Below the pieces are notes generated by a model. That model made no database searches, was not told where the DNA came from, and worked only from the letters and a program-made list of their open reading frames with translations. From Gp6-AA40 sp035649635 (lineage in GTDB: Bacteria > Acidobacteriota > Vicinamibacteria > Vicinamibacterales > UBA2999), in NCBI GenBank assembly GCA_035649635.1, contig DASRJE010000138.1:46085-110084 (forward strand): DNA of 64,000 bases, given 5' to 3'. Position 1 is the first letter of the stretch. Each line of letters begins with the position of its first letter. Positions 56,290 through 64,000 of the stretch are shown one piece after another. Made by a program: the position numbers and the translations under genes.

Positions 56290-56331
56290 ACCCGCCCGAA
56301 GGCCGTAGCTTGCGGCCCATAGCCCGATATA

Positions 56332-57825
56332 ATGATCCGAATGGTGCGACGGTTTCTGTTCGTGACGGTGTGCCTGGTTGCCACCGTTGCGTTCCTGATT
56401 GGCCTGATCGTCGCCGGCTCCCTGACGCCGGCGCCCGCGCAATCAGCGACCAAGCCGAACGGTGCCGGGCTGCGTCCGACGCTGGCCACGTCCGGGCCAG
56501 CGGTCGCATCCTTTGCCGACGTTGCGGAGCAGTTGAATCCGGCGGTCGTGAACATCGACGCGACGGCCCGCGAGGGAGCCAGGACACGTCCGCGTGCCGG
56601 GATGCCGCTGCCGGATAGCCCAGATCTTTTTGGCCGCTCGCCTGAACGCGAGCGGCAAGGACCGCGCCGCGGAGCTGGAACCGGGTTCATCATCGATCCC
56701 GACGGTTACATCCTGACCAACCACCACGTCATCGAGGGCGCTGACCGCATCGCCGTTCGATTGGCCGATGGGCGAAGTCTGAGGGCTGAACGAATCGGAT
56801 CCGATCCAGATACCGACATCGCGCTGATCAAGGTCTCTTCACCGCGGCCGCTGCCTCATGCCGTGCTTGGCGATTCCGACACGTTGCGGGTGGGGGAGTG
56901 GGTGCTCGCCATTGGCAATCCGCTCGCTTATGAGCACACCGTGACCGTGGGTGTCGTGAGCTTCATCGGTCGCAAGCTGTTCGACTCCTCTCTCGATCGC
57001 TACATTCAGACCGACGCCGCCATCAATTTCGGCAACAGCGGTGGACCGCTGATCAACTCCAGGGGCGAGGTGATCGGCATCAACGCTGCGATCAGTTCGC
57101 GAGCGTCGAACATCGGGTTTGCGGTGCCGATCAATCAGGCGAGTCTCATCCTGCCGCAGTTGCGTGACATGGGACGGGTGTCACGCGGCTATATCGGTGT
57201 GGCGCTGAGAGACGTCGATCCCGATCTACAGCGTTCTCTCGGCCTCAGCTCCTCGAGCGGCGCACTCGTGCAGGACGTCACCGTCGGATCGCCAGGCGCG
57301 CGCGCCGGTCTCCGTCCTTACGATCTCATCGTCGCACTCGACGGCAAGCAGGTCGTGCGCAATGACGAACTGATTCAACTCGTGGCCGCTCGCCAGCCCG
57401 GAACGTCTGCCATGCTGCAGATCGTTCGCGACGGCCGTGCGCTCAACGTGCCGGTCAAGCTGGCCGAGCGTCCCGTTCGCGATCCGGAGCCCGACGAGAC
57501 CAATGATGGATCGCGGCCGGCGAACCGCACTGGATCGGTGCTCGGCATGCTCGTTCGCGAGATCGACGTCGAGATGGCAGCACGGTTCAACCTGCCGAAG
57601 GACATGCAGGGCGTGATCGTCTCGCGCGTGGATCCAATGGGGCCGGCGTACGATGCGGACATCGAGCGCGGCAACATCCTGCTGGAGATCAATCGACAAC
57701 CGGTCCATTCGATCGATGATTTCCGGCGTCTGACTGCCAACGCGCGCCCGGGCGAAGTCCTCGCGCTCTACTTGTACAAGCCCGAGGGGCCCAGGCGCGA
57801 ATTGCGCACGGTTAAAATCGACTGA
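56332..57825 (+). CDS. DegP/HtrA-type periplasmic serine protease with two PDZ domains
   Basis: The 497-residue product begins with a membrane signal anchor (about 5-30). The trypsin-like domain has the triad in ILTNHHVIEGADR (His, about 128), DPDTDIALIKV (Asp) and NFGNSGGPLIN (Ser, about 235). Two PDZ domains follow (about 285-375: GYIGVALRDVD; about 400-490: VSRVDPMGPAYDADIERGNILLEINRQ). It degrades or refolds misfolded envelope proteins. TATAAT at 56328-56333 overlaps the first ATG (56332), so if this box is a promoter the true start is ATG 56341, with a very short leader. The upstream gene is ligA. Confidence 0.94.
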   Translation: MIRMVRRFLFVTVCLVATVAFLIGLIVAGSLTPAPAQSATKPNGAGLRPTLATSGPAVASFADVAEQLNPAVVNIDATAREGARTRPRAGMPLPDSPDLFGRSPERERQGPRRGAGTGFIIDPDGYILTNHHVIEGADRIAVRLADGRSLRAERIGSDPDTDIALIKVSSPRPLPHAVLGDSDTLRVGEWVLAIGNPLAYEHTVTVGVVSFIGRKLFDSSLDRYIQTDAAINFGNSGGPLINSRGEVIGINAAISSRASNIGFAVPINQASLILPQLRDMGRVSRGYIGVALRDVDPDLQRSLGLSSSSGALVQDVTVGSPGARAGLRPYDLIVALDGKQVVRNDELIQLVAARQPGTSAMLQIVRDGRALNVPVKLAERPVRDPEPDETNDGSRPANRTGSVLGMLVREIDVEMAARFNLPKDMQGVIVSRVDPMGPAYDADIERGNILLEINRQPVHSIDDFRRLTANARPGEVLALYLYKPEGPRRELRTVKID

Positions 57826-58062
57826 GCCAAGTCGTTCCATGTTCCCGGCGCGCCCGAACCGACAACCCGGAACCCTGCAACCAAGAACATCGATCCTGAA
57901 CCCGGAACACGAGCCCGGCTCGCCTACGCGCGAAGCGATTCGGCGAGATCTCACCGGTCCGCATGCGGACGGCACAAATCAGCGCTGGCTTGTCGCGTCG
58001 CTTCGCGACGCGACCTTGGCGGAGGTGGAAACCGGGAACCCGGAACCCGGAACCTCGTGTCT
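57826..58062. repeat. Repeat-rich spacer of GTTCC/GGAAC and CGGGAAC words
   Basis: The spacer begins TCGTTCCATGTTCCCGG and ends GGAAACCGGGAACCCGGAAC followed by CCGGAACC, with further ACCCGGAACC-type words between. It also contains GCGTCGCTTCGCGACGC, a perfect small palindrome near 57995-58012. No gene is recognised in these 237 bases. The spacer lies between the HtrA gene and an NtrC-type regulator gene. Confidence 0.6.
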
Positions 58063-59463
58063 ATGAAATCGAGAGTGCTGGTTATCGACGATGAAGCGGC
58101 GATCCGCGATTCATTGCGGATGATCCTCGAGTACGAGGACTACCAGTTTGTCGGCGCCGCAAGCGGGAACGAAGCGCTCGAGATCGTCCGCCGCGAGCGG
58201 CCGGACATCGTGTTGCTCGACATCAAGATGCCGGGAATGGATGGCATGGAGGTGTTGCGTAAGCTCCGGGCCATCGACGAGGGGTTGCCGGTGGTGATGA
58301 TTTCGGGCCATGGCAACACCGCCACCGCCGTAGAAGCGATCCGCTCGGGCGCCATTGATTTTCTCGACAAGCCGCTCAGCAGCGAGCGCGTGATCGTCAC
58401 GCTGCGAAACGTGCTCAGGCAGTCGGAGCTCTCGACCGAGAACCGCGACCTCAAGGTCGCGATGGAATCGAAGTACGAGCTCGTCGGCCAAAGTCCCGCG
58501 CTCCGTAACGTTCTCGAGGCCGTCACGCGTGCCGCACCGACCAATGCCACCGTTCTCCTGCTGGGTGAAAGCGGCGTGGGCAAGGAGCTGGTCGCCCGGA
58601 CAATTCATCGGAACAGCCCGCGCGCCAGCCAGCGCTTCGTCCAGGTGAACTGCGCCGCTATCCCTGAAGAACTGATCGAGTCGGAGCTGTTCGGCCACGA
58701 GAAAGGATCGTTCACCGGCGCCACCGAGAAGCAGGTCGGTAAGTTCGAACAGGCGGATCGCGGCACGATCTTCCTCGACGAAGTCGGCGACATGAGCCAG
58801 AAGACGCAGGCCAAGGTCCTGCGCGTGTTGCAGGAGCAGGAAGTCGAGCGACTCGGATCGGCCAGGACGATCAAGGTCGACGTCCGCGTCATTGCCGCGA
58901 CCAACAAGAATCTCGAAGAAGCGATCTCACGTGGCGAGTTCCGTGAAGATCTGTTCTTCCGGCTCAATGTCATTCCCATTGTCGTTCCCCCGTTGCGCGA
59001 GCGCCGCGAGGACATTCCGCGGCTCGTCCAGCACTTCGCGAAGCGGACGGCCGAAGAGCACAACCTCAAGCCGAAACGATTCGACCCCTCGGCGATGGAT
59101 GCGCTGCAGCGTTATCGATGGCGGGGCAACATCCGCGAGCTGCGGAACACGGTTGAGCGTCTGCTCATCATGACACCGTCGGAGTTAGTCCGCGCCGACG
59201 ATCTGCCGGCGGAAATTCGTAGCGGTGAATCTTCTCGCGTGACGATCGCCGAGACCGACGGCCCGGCGAAAGCCGCTGAGACCAACGCCGGCCCCGGAAC
59301 ACTGCGTGAGTTCAAAGATGCAGCCGAGCGCGCGTACCTCGTCCAGAAGCTGCGCGAGAACAATTGGAACATCTCACGTACCGCTGAACTCATTGACACG
59401 CCCCGAAGCAACCTATACAAGAAGCTCGAGCAGTACGGAATCAAGCAGGAAGTAGACGGGTAA
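58063..59463 (+). CDS. NtrC-family sigma-54-dependent response regulator (NtrX-like)
   Basis: The roughly 466-residue protein has a receiver domain (about 1-120, phosphoacceptor in IVLLDIKMPGMDG and a DKPLS lysine). An AAA+ sigma-54 activator domain follows (about 140-375): Walker A LLGESGVGKELVAR, GAFTGA-type loop GSFTGA, Walker B FLDEVGDM and the Arg fingers RGEFREDLFFRLNVIPI. A C-terminal Fis-type HTH ends it (about 425-462, NWNISRTAELIDTPRSNLYKKLEQYGI). It should remodel sigma-54 holoenzyme at target promoters. ATG at 58063 or GTG at 58057 could start it. The kinase is not adjacent. Confidence 0.95.
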   Translation: MKSRVLVIDDEAAIRDSLRMILEYEDYQFVGAASGNEALEIVRRERPDIVLLDIKMPGMDGMEVLRKLRAIDEGLPVVMISGHGNTATAVEAIRSGAIDFLDKPLSSERVIVTLRNVLRQSELSTENRDLKVAMESKYELVGQSPALRNVLEAVTRAAPTNATVLLLGESGVGKELVARTIHRNSPRASQRFVQVNCAAIPEELIESELFGHEKGSFTGATEKQVGKFEQADRGTIFLDEVGDMSQKTQAKVLRVLQEQEVERLGSARTIKVDVRVIAATNKNLEEAISRGEFREDLFFRLNVIPIVVPPLRERREDIPRLVQHFAKRTAEEHNLKPKRFDPSAMDALQRYRWRGNIRELRNTVERLLIMTPSELVRADDLPAEIRSGESSRVTIAETDGPAKAAETNAGPGTLREFKDAAERAYLVQKLRENNWNISRTAELIDTPRSNLYKKLEQYGIKQEVDG

Positions 59464-59609
59464 TCTCCGGCCACTTTTCAGCGCCGCGTCGCCCCGCCAG
59501 CTGAGGTCGCTTGTCTTGCTTCCCGCTTGACCGAACTTCAGTCCGTGTTGCAGTCCCTGGTTTTCCCTCGCAAACAGGCTTAGGACGCTATACGAAGGAG
59601 GCGACCATA

Positions 59610-61097
59610 ATGAAAAAAGGGCAGGCGCATGTTGCGGCACGCACTCTCCTGCTGGCGGTGGTGGCGACAATCGGTTTTCCTGCAATAGCGCGAGCACAGT
59701 CGCTCATCGATCCAGCGCTTACTGTGTCGACGGTAGTCAGTGGACTATCACAGCCGATCTCCATGGCCTTTATCGGGCCCAACGACTTCCTGGTTACAGA
59801 GAAGGCGAGCGGTCAGGTCAAACGCGTAACCAACGGTGTTGTCGCGGGCGTGGTTCTCGATTTGGCCGTGAACTCGAATAGTGAGCGGGGGCTGCTCGGC
59901 ATGGCGCTGCACCCGGAATTTCCAGCGGTGCCGTGGGTCTATCTCTACAACACTGAGAGCACGACTGGTGCTGACTCGAACGTGGCGACGCAGGTGCCGC
60001 TGCTCGGAAATCGAGTGGACCGGTTCGTGTGGAACGGAAGCACGCTGAGCTTCGATCTGAACATCATCAAGCTGCGGGCGTTTCAGAACGACCACAACAA
60101 CGTCGCGAATCCATCACTGGAAGTGTTCCGTGGCAACCACAACGGTGGCGTGCTGCGGTTCGGCCCCGATGGCAAGCTATGCATCATCATCGGTGACAAC
60201 GGGCGGCGCGGTTGGAATCAGAACAACCTCGAAGGGCCGGTACCCGACGATGACTTTGGTGGACCTGAACCTGACGATGCCCATCTGACAGGGGTCATCC
60301 TGCGCCTGAACGACGACGGCAGCACGCCGGAAGACAACCCATTCCATGAGAGTGGCGAGCAAATCGGCCGCAAGATCGGTGGTGCGCTCGGAGAGGAAGT
60401 CGGGCGCAATCTACAGAAGGTGTTCGCGTACGGTGTGCGCAACAGCTTCGGTATGACGTTCGATCCGAAGAAGGGCGACCTGTGGACGACGGAGAACGGT
60501 GGTCTTTCCTTTGACGAAGTGAACCACGTGCCCCGCGGGTTCAATGGCGGGTGGATCCAGTTCATGGGCCCCCTCAGCCGCGTTGCCGAGTTCAGGGCGC
60601 TTGAAATCGCCGCAGGGACTGGTGCCAATGGCCCGAACGGTCTGCAACAACTCCGTTATCCGGCGACGAGGATTTCGGAAACGCCAAGGGATGCGAGAAA
60701 GCGCCTGTTCGACGTGCCGGCGTCGCATCCCCAAGATCCGGAGTTCAGCTGGAAACGGGTTGTGCCACCAGCGGCCCTGGGTTTCATCACCGGCACGAAC
60801 CTCGGCGAACAGTACGACGGCGACTTGATCGTCGGTTCCGCCGTGGCTCGCGCGGCAAATGCCGGCCATTTGTATCGTTTCCGCTTGAATGGCGGGCGCG
60901 AACGGCTTGTTTTTAATGACGACCGGCTGAAGGACACGGTGGCTGACAACCTGGCCAACGATGATTTCATGACCGAAGGGGAAGAGATCCTGTTCGGTAC
61001 CAACTTCGGCATCGTCACCGACATCCAAACCGGCCCTGACGGGAACCTCTACCTGGTGGGCCCGGCCGGAACCGTCCGGAGGATCTCGAAGCAGTAG
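59610..61097 (+). CDS. Secreted soluble PQQ-dependent aldose sugar dehydrogenase-like protein
   Basis: AGGAGG lies about ten bases before the ATG at 59610, which begins a signal peptide (ending ARAQ). The roughly 495-residue product has the GSDH/Asd six-bladed propeller pattern: SGLSQPISMAFIGPNDFLVTEK, SERGLLGMALHPEF, NHNGGVLRFGPDGKLCIIIGDNG, FAYGVRNSFGMTFDP and GTNFGIVTDIQTGPDGNLY. The catalytic His of this family fits NHNGG. It would oxidise sugars or similar polyols in the periplasm. rnpB begins 22 bases downstream. Confidence 0.93.
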   Translation: MKKGQAHVAARTLLLAVVATIGFPAIARAQSLIDPALTVSTVVSGLSQPISMAFIGPNDFLVTEKASGQVKRVTNGVVAGVVLDLAVNSNSERGLLGMALHPEFPAVPWVYLYNTESTTGADSNVATQVPLLGNRVDRFVWNGSTLSFDLNIIKLRAFQNDHNNVANPSLEVFRGNHNGGVLRFGPDGKLCIIIGDNGRRGWNQNNLEGPVPDDDFGGPEPDDAHLTGVILRLNDDGSTPEDNPFHESGEQIGRKIGGALGEEVGRNLQKVFAYGVRNSFGMTFDPKKGDLWTTENGGLSFDEVNHVPRGFNGGWIQFMGPLSRVAEFRALEIAAGTGANGPNGLQQLRYPATRISETPRDARKRLFDVPASHPQDPEFSWKRVVPPAALGFITGTNLGEQYDGDLIVGSAVARAANAGHLYRFRLNGGRERLVFNDDRLKDTVADNLANDDFMTEGEEILFGTNFGIVTDIQTGPDGNLYLVGPAGTVRRISKQ

Positions 61098-61119
61098 CAT
61101 CGGTACGGGATAATCGATT

Positions 61120-61578
61120 GTCGCAGTCGGCCAGACGATCGCTGGCCTTCGCACCCGGGCTGTGGCGGGCTTGCTCGCCGTAGCCCGAAGGGCGGAGGCG
61201 AGAGGAAAGTCCGAACTCCGAAGGGCAGTGCGCCGGGTAACGCCCGGGCAGGGCAACCTGACGGAAAGTGGCACAGAAAACATACCGCCCTCCTTCGCAC
61301 CTACGGTGCTTCGGAGGGTAAGGGTGAAAAGGTGCGGTAAGAGCGCACCGCGCCGGCGGTAACGTCGGTGGCAGGCAAAACCCCGCACGGAGCAAGACCA
61401 AATAGGGTGGCAGTGGCGCAAGCCAAGCGGTCGGCCCGACCGCAGCCACCGGGTAGGTCGCTGGAGCCGGCGAGCGATCGCCGGGCTAGAGGAATGGTCG
61501 TCTCGCCATAGCTCCGGTGCGCCGCGAGGCGCGCCGGAGCGACGGCGGACAGAATTCGGCTTACCGGCTGGCTGCGAC
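61120..61578 (+). ncRNA. rnpB: RNase P RNA, bacterial type A
   Basis: The catalytic RNA of RNase P (tRNA 5' maturation) is recognised by its universal elements. The 5' and 3' ends GTCGCAGTC and GGCTGCGAC pair as P1. The P4 strand GAGGAAAGTCC lies at 61202-61212 and its partner ACAGAATTCGGCTTA at 61549-61563. The segments GCAGGGCAACCTGACGG and AGAGGAATGGTCGTC are also conserved. The length of about 459 nt is somewhat long for type A but expanded stems are evident. Apparent reading frames here on both strands are not genes. Confidence 0.95.
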
Positions 61579-61579
61579 G

Positions 61580-61680
61580 CTTCACAACAGGAATCAGGAA
61601 TCAGGATTCAGGACTCAGGATTCAGCAGGAATCAGGCCACAGGTTCCAGGATTCAGCCCAGACCCTGCGGCGTCGAGCCG
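61580..61680. repeat. AATCAGGATTCAGG tandem degenerate spacer
   Basis: The spacer between rnpB and the amidohydrolase gene contains about eight imperfect copies of GGAATCAGGATTCAGGACTC-type words. It ends in a short non-repetitive piece holding a possible ribosome entry region. The repeat resembles spacers elsewhere in style, not exact sequence. Confidence 0.6.
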
Positions 61681-61695
61681 TCATACAATGCCTGC

Positions 61696-62874
61696 ATGAC
61701 CATCCGACGGGTGCTTGTCGTGGCCGCCGTGCTCGGCGCGATTGCGGTGGCGATCGGTGTCGCGCAGGCCCCTCAGGGAACGCAGAGCCAGGGGGCCCTG
61801 CAGCAGCGACCGGGAGCGGACCGTCAACCGGAGTTCCCGATTCCGAATATCCGGGAATACAAGCCGCATTCGACGCTGGTCGTGCCGCAGCATCCGACGC
61901 CGCGCGCCAAGTTTCCCGTCATCGACATCCACAGTCACCAGCCCGCGCCCATCTCCGAAGCCCAGATGGCGACGCTCGTCAAGTCGATGGATCCGCTCAA
62001 CCTGCAGCTGCTCGTCAACTCCAGCGGCGTGAACGGGCAGACGCTGGTCCGCAGCATCAACGCGCTCAAGACGAGCCAGTTCAAAGATCGGATGATTCAG
62101 TTCACAGACATCGACTGGCCCGACGGGCCGATTGCGCCGGGGTTCGGCCAGCGCGCGGCGCGGCAGCTCGAGGCCGACGTCAAAGCCGGCGCGCTTGGCG
62201 TCGGCGAGATCATGAAGGGGTTCGGGATCTCCATCATGAAGAGCGATGGCAGCCGTCTGAAGATAGACGATCCCGAGCTCGATCCGATTTGGGAGACGGC
62301 GGCGCGCCTGAACGTCCCGATCTTCATCCACACCGCCGATCCGCAGGAGTTCTGGGAGCCCATCGACTACAACAACGAGCGATGGCTCGAGCTCGCGCTC
62401 TATCGGAACCGCCGCTACCAGGACCCGAAGTATCCGCGCTTCGAGACGCTGATGACCGAGCGCGACAACCTGTTCCGGAAACACAAGAAAACGACGTTCA
62501 TCGCCGCGCACCTGGGCTGGCACGGCAACAACCTCGCCCGGCTCGGCAAGATGTTCGATGAGATGCCGAACGTCCACGCCGAGATCGGCGCCGTCCTCTA
62601 CGACCTGGGCCGGCAGCCGCGCACCGCGCGCGACTTCATGATCAAGTACCAGGATCGGATCCTGTTCGGGAAGGACAATTACCAGCCCGACGAGTTCCCG
62701 TACTTCTGGCGCACGCTCGAGACGCCGGACGAATACTTCGACTACTACCGCGACTATCACGCGTTCTGGAAGCTGTATGGGCTGGCCCTCCCCGATCCCG
62801 TCCTGCGCAAGCTGTATTACCAGAACGCGCTGAAGCTGTTGCCCGGCCTGCCGCGCACTGGCTTCCCTCAGTGA
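61696..62874 (+). CDS. Secreted amidohydrolase-family (TIM-barrel) protein
   Basis: The 392-residue product has a signal peptide (about 1-24, ending GVAQ) and a metal-dependent hydrolase barrel. The first metal motif is FPVIDIHSHQP (about 73). Others are PIFIHTADP (about 208) and FIAAHLGWHGNN (about 270). The last conserved Asp is in RILFGKDNYQPDEFPYFW (about 325). This is the amidohydrolase-2 (ACMSD-like) branch. The substrate cannot be named. A GTAG-type hairpin lies 8 bases past the stop. Confidence 0.9.
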   Translation: MTIRRVLVVAAVLGAIAVAIGVAQAPQGTQSQGALQQRPGADRQPEFPIPNIREYKPHSTLVVPQHPTPRAKFPVIDIHSHQPAPISEAQMATLVKSMDPLNLQLLVNSSGVNGQTLVRSINALKTSQFKDRMIQFTDIDWPDGPIAPGFGQRAARQLEADVKAGALGVGEIMKGFGISIMKSDGSRLKIDDPELDPIWETAARLNVPIFIHTADPQEFWEPIDYNNERWLELALYRNRRYQDPKYPRFETLMTERDNLFRKHKKTTFIAAHLGWHGNNLARLGKMFDEMPNVHAEIGAVLYDLGRQPRTARDFMIKYQDRILFGKDNYQPDEFPYFWRTLETPDEYFDYYRDYHAFWKLYGLALPDPVLRKLYYQNALKLLPGLPRTGFPQ

Positions 62875-62881
62875 TGCGTTG

Positions 62882-62905
62882 GTAGGGACCGCCTTCAGGC
62901 GGCCC
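62882..62905. repeat. Single GTAG-tagged REP-like hairpin
   Basis: GTAG (62882-62885) is followed by a GGG-A-CCGCC/GGCGG-CCC stem with a TTCA loop. The tag and GC-rich stem match the style of the paired elements at 33.6 kb and 54.9 kb, though the stem sequence differs. It lies between the amidohydrolase and epimerase genes. Confidence 0.6.
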
Positions 62906-62922
62906 AAGAGGAGCGACCACGT

Positions 62923-63867
62923 ATGGCTCTTTACCTGGTGACCGGAGGTGCGGGCTTCATCGGTTCGCATCTGTGTGAAGAACTGGTCCGCCGTGGCGAA
63001 CGCGTCCGCGTCGTCGACAGCCTGATCACCGGTAAGCGCACGAACATCGCCCTGTTGCCGCGGCTGGAATTCATCCACGGCGATCTGGCCGATCTCGATG
63101 TCGCGCGGCGCAGCGTGGAGGGTGTGGACTACGTGCTGCACCAGGCGGCGATCCCGTCGGTGCCGCGATCGGTGGAGGACCCGATCGGGTCCAATCGGGC
63201 CAATGTCGACGCCTCGCTCAACCTGCTCGTCGCCGCCCGCGACGCCCGCGTCCGCCGGGTCGTTTACGCCGGATCCTCGTCTGCCTACGGCAACTCGGAG
63301 GCGATGCCCAAGGTGGAGACGATGGCGACGGCGCCGGTATCGCCATATGCGCTGCAGAAGCTCGTCGTCGAGAAATACTGTCAGCTGTTCACTTCGCTTT
63401 ACGGCCTCGAGACGGTCACGATCCGCTACTTCAACGTGTTCGGACCGCGCCAGGACCCTTCGTCCCCCTACTCGGGCGTGATTTCGCTGTTCATCAGCGC
63501 GCTCTGCGAGGGGCGCCAGCCGACGATCTTCGGCGATGGCGAGCAGAAGCGTGATTTCACCTACGTCGCCAACGTGGTTGACGGCGTGCTGCGCGCGACG
63601 CACGCCAGGGACGTGAACGGCGAAGTGATCAACGTCGCCACCGGCGCCTGCGTGTCTCTCAACGAGCTGTTCAAAGCCGTACGAGACCTGGTCGGCGCGC
63701 GAATCGACCCTGCCTACGGGCCGCCGCGTGCCGGGGACGTCAAGGATTCACTGGCCGACATCGGCAAGGCCCGGCGTCTGCTTGGCTACGCGCCGATCGT
63801 GCCGTTCGATCAGGGGCTGAAGACGACCGTCGAGTGGTATCGCAGCTCGCAGGTCGTGCCGAAGTGA
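62923..63867 (+). CDS. NAD-dependent UDP-sugar epimerase (extended SDR)
   Basis: The 314-residue protein is an extended short-chain dehydrogenase: NAD motif LVTGGAGFIGSHLCEEL (about 5-21), catalytic Ser region YAGSSSAYGNS and the SPYALQKLVVEKY Tyr/Lys (about 143-155). TIRYFNVFGPRQDP and GDGEQKRDFTYVANVVDG confirm the UDP-hexose epimerase group (WbpP/GalE-like). It should provide epimerised UDP-sugars for surface glycans. AAGAGGAG lies ten bases before the ATG. Substrate (UDP-GlcNAc, UDP-Glc or UDP-GlcA) is undecided. Confidence 0.92.
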   Translation: MALYLVTGGAGFIGSHLCEELVRRGERVRVVDSLITGKRTNIALLPRLEFIHGDLADLDVARRSVEGVDYVLHQAAIPSVPRSVEDPIGSNRANVDASLNLLVAARDARVRRVVYAGSSSAYGNSEAMPKVETMATAPVSPYALQKLVVEKYCQLFTSLYGLETVTIRYFNVFGPRQDPSSPYSGVISLFISALCEGRQPTIFGDGEQKRDFTYVANVVDGVLRATHARDVNGEVINVATGACVSLNELFKAVRDLVGARIDPAYGPPRAGDVKDSLADIGKARRLLGYAPIVPFDQGLKTTVEWYRSSQVVPK

Positions 63868-63999
63868 GTCGAGATTAAGAGCGTAAGACCGCAGGAAGGC
63901 GAGCAGTCGGGCGTCCTTATCGCGGGAGGTCACAGGCCCACGAGGGAGCAGGTATCGCCCGATGCTCTTGAAGATGGTTATCGGCGCACGCGCGTCGAA
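63748..63999 (-). CDS. Possible 3' end of a gene entering from the right edge
   Basis: A minus-strand frame is open from the window end to a stop at 63748. It reads ARAPITIFKSIGRYLLPRGP and SRDKDARLLAFLRSYALNLD, then continues antisense to the epimerase 3' end. The residue mix outside the overlap looks protein-like. The overlap of 120 bases with the epimerase gene makes the C-terminal part doubtful, so the gene could also end elsewhere. The family is not recognised. Confidence 0.3.
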   Translation of the reverse strand, partial: FDARAPITIFKSIGRYLLPRGPVTSRDKDARLLAFLRSYALNLDSLRHDLRAAIPLDGRLQPLIERHDRRVAKQTPGLADVGQ

Positions 64000-64000
64000 G

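Noticed and set aside
61015..61585. Several short frames on both strands
   Set aside because: They fall within the RNase P RNA gene, whose conserved P1 and P4 elements are unmistakable.
61681..63603. 640-codon minus-strand frame
   Set aside because: It lies antisense to the amidohydrolase and epimerase genes, which both have full family motifs.

Overview
This is a GC-rich, gene-dense bacterial chromosome segment. The mix of genes suggests an Acidobacteriota member, perhaps Vicinamibacteria-like: many secreted quinoprotein, HtrA and amidohydrolase proteins, a FecR/OmpA/CHASE2 operon, a secreted DinB protein, a UPF0182 membrane protein and a system I cytochrome c maturation cluster with a Cys-type CcmE. 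The taxonomic call is inference; no rRNA is present to settle it. Most of the window is housekeeping DNA: tRNA-Phe, RNase P RNA, recA, ligA, radC, metG, truA, ttcA, dtd, aroA/aroK, dapF, maf and tatD.

Layout. 1-6.5 kb: a membrane protein/XRE regulator pair, a periplasmic PQQ dehydrogenase, a tightly overlapping fecR-ompA-CHASE2/HD-GYP operon and a degenerate receiver protein. 6.5-14 kb: dienelactone hydrolase, secreted DinB protein, truA, UPF0182, a WYL regulator, an S4 protein and a SurA-like lipoprotein foldase. 14.1-19.2 kb: tRNA-Phe followed by a low-coding-density, partly decayed stretch holding small ORFs, a hybrid histidine kinase, a vanadium haloperoxidase/PAP2 pseudogene and an AT-rich spacer. 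19.2-30.2 kb: recA, thiolase, an ECF sigma factor with a membrane partner, a DciA-like protein, a secreted phosphatase, a secreted FAM20/PI4K-like kinase, a giant transporter-HEAT-cNMP fusion and maf. 30.2-37.5 kb: a one-direction cytochrome c maturation operon (ccmE, a ccmF-ccmH fusion, two uncharacterised genes, ccmABC, ccmD and a 46-residue membrane peptide). 37.5-50 kb: phosphoesterase, aroK-aroA, an anti-sigma kinase, an inositol phosphatase, ttcA, dtd, dapF, radC and larC. 49-64 kb: metG, a frameshifted GDPD gene, tatD, polyprenyl synthase, ligA, HtrA, an NtrC-type regulator, a soluble quinoprotein sugar dehydrogenase, rnpB, an amidohydrolase and a UDP-sugar epimerase.

The most interesting signal is not a gene. 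Several families of small palindromic elements occur here, and some sit inside reading frames of conserved genes without breaking them. (1) GTAG-tagged hairpins arranged as inverted pairs lie within ligA and within a zinc-ribbon gene of the ccm operon. They have the architecture of REP/BIME elements mobilised by RAYT transposases. (2) A palindrome with perfect 19-bp arms lies inside maf, and a related element lies between metG and the GDPD gene. (3) Many intergenic spacers consist of degenerate tandem or inverted words (GTTCC/GGAAC, GGGAGTTG/CAACTCCC, GGATCCCGAGTC, AATCAGGATTC, CTTCGTG/CACGAAG). One such word family appears to supply the C-terminus of the inositol-phosphatase gene.
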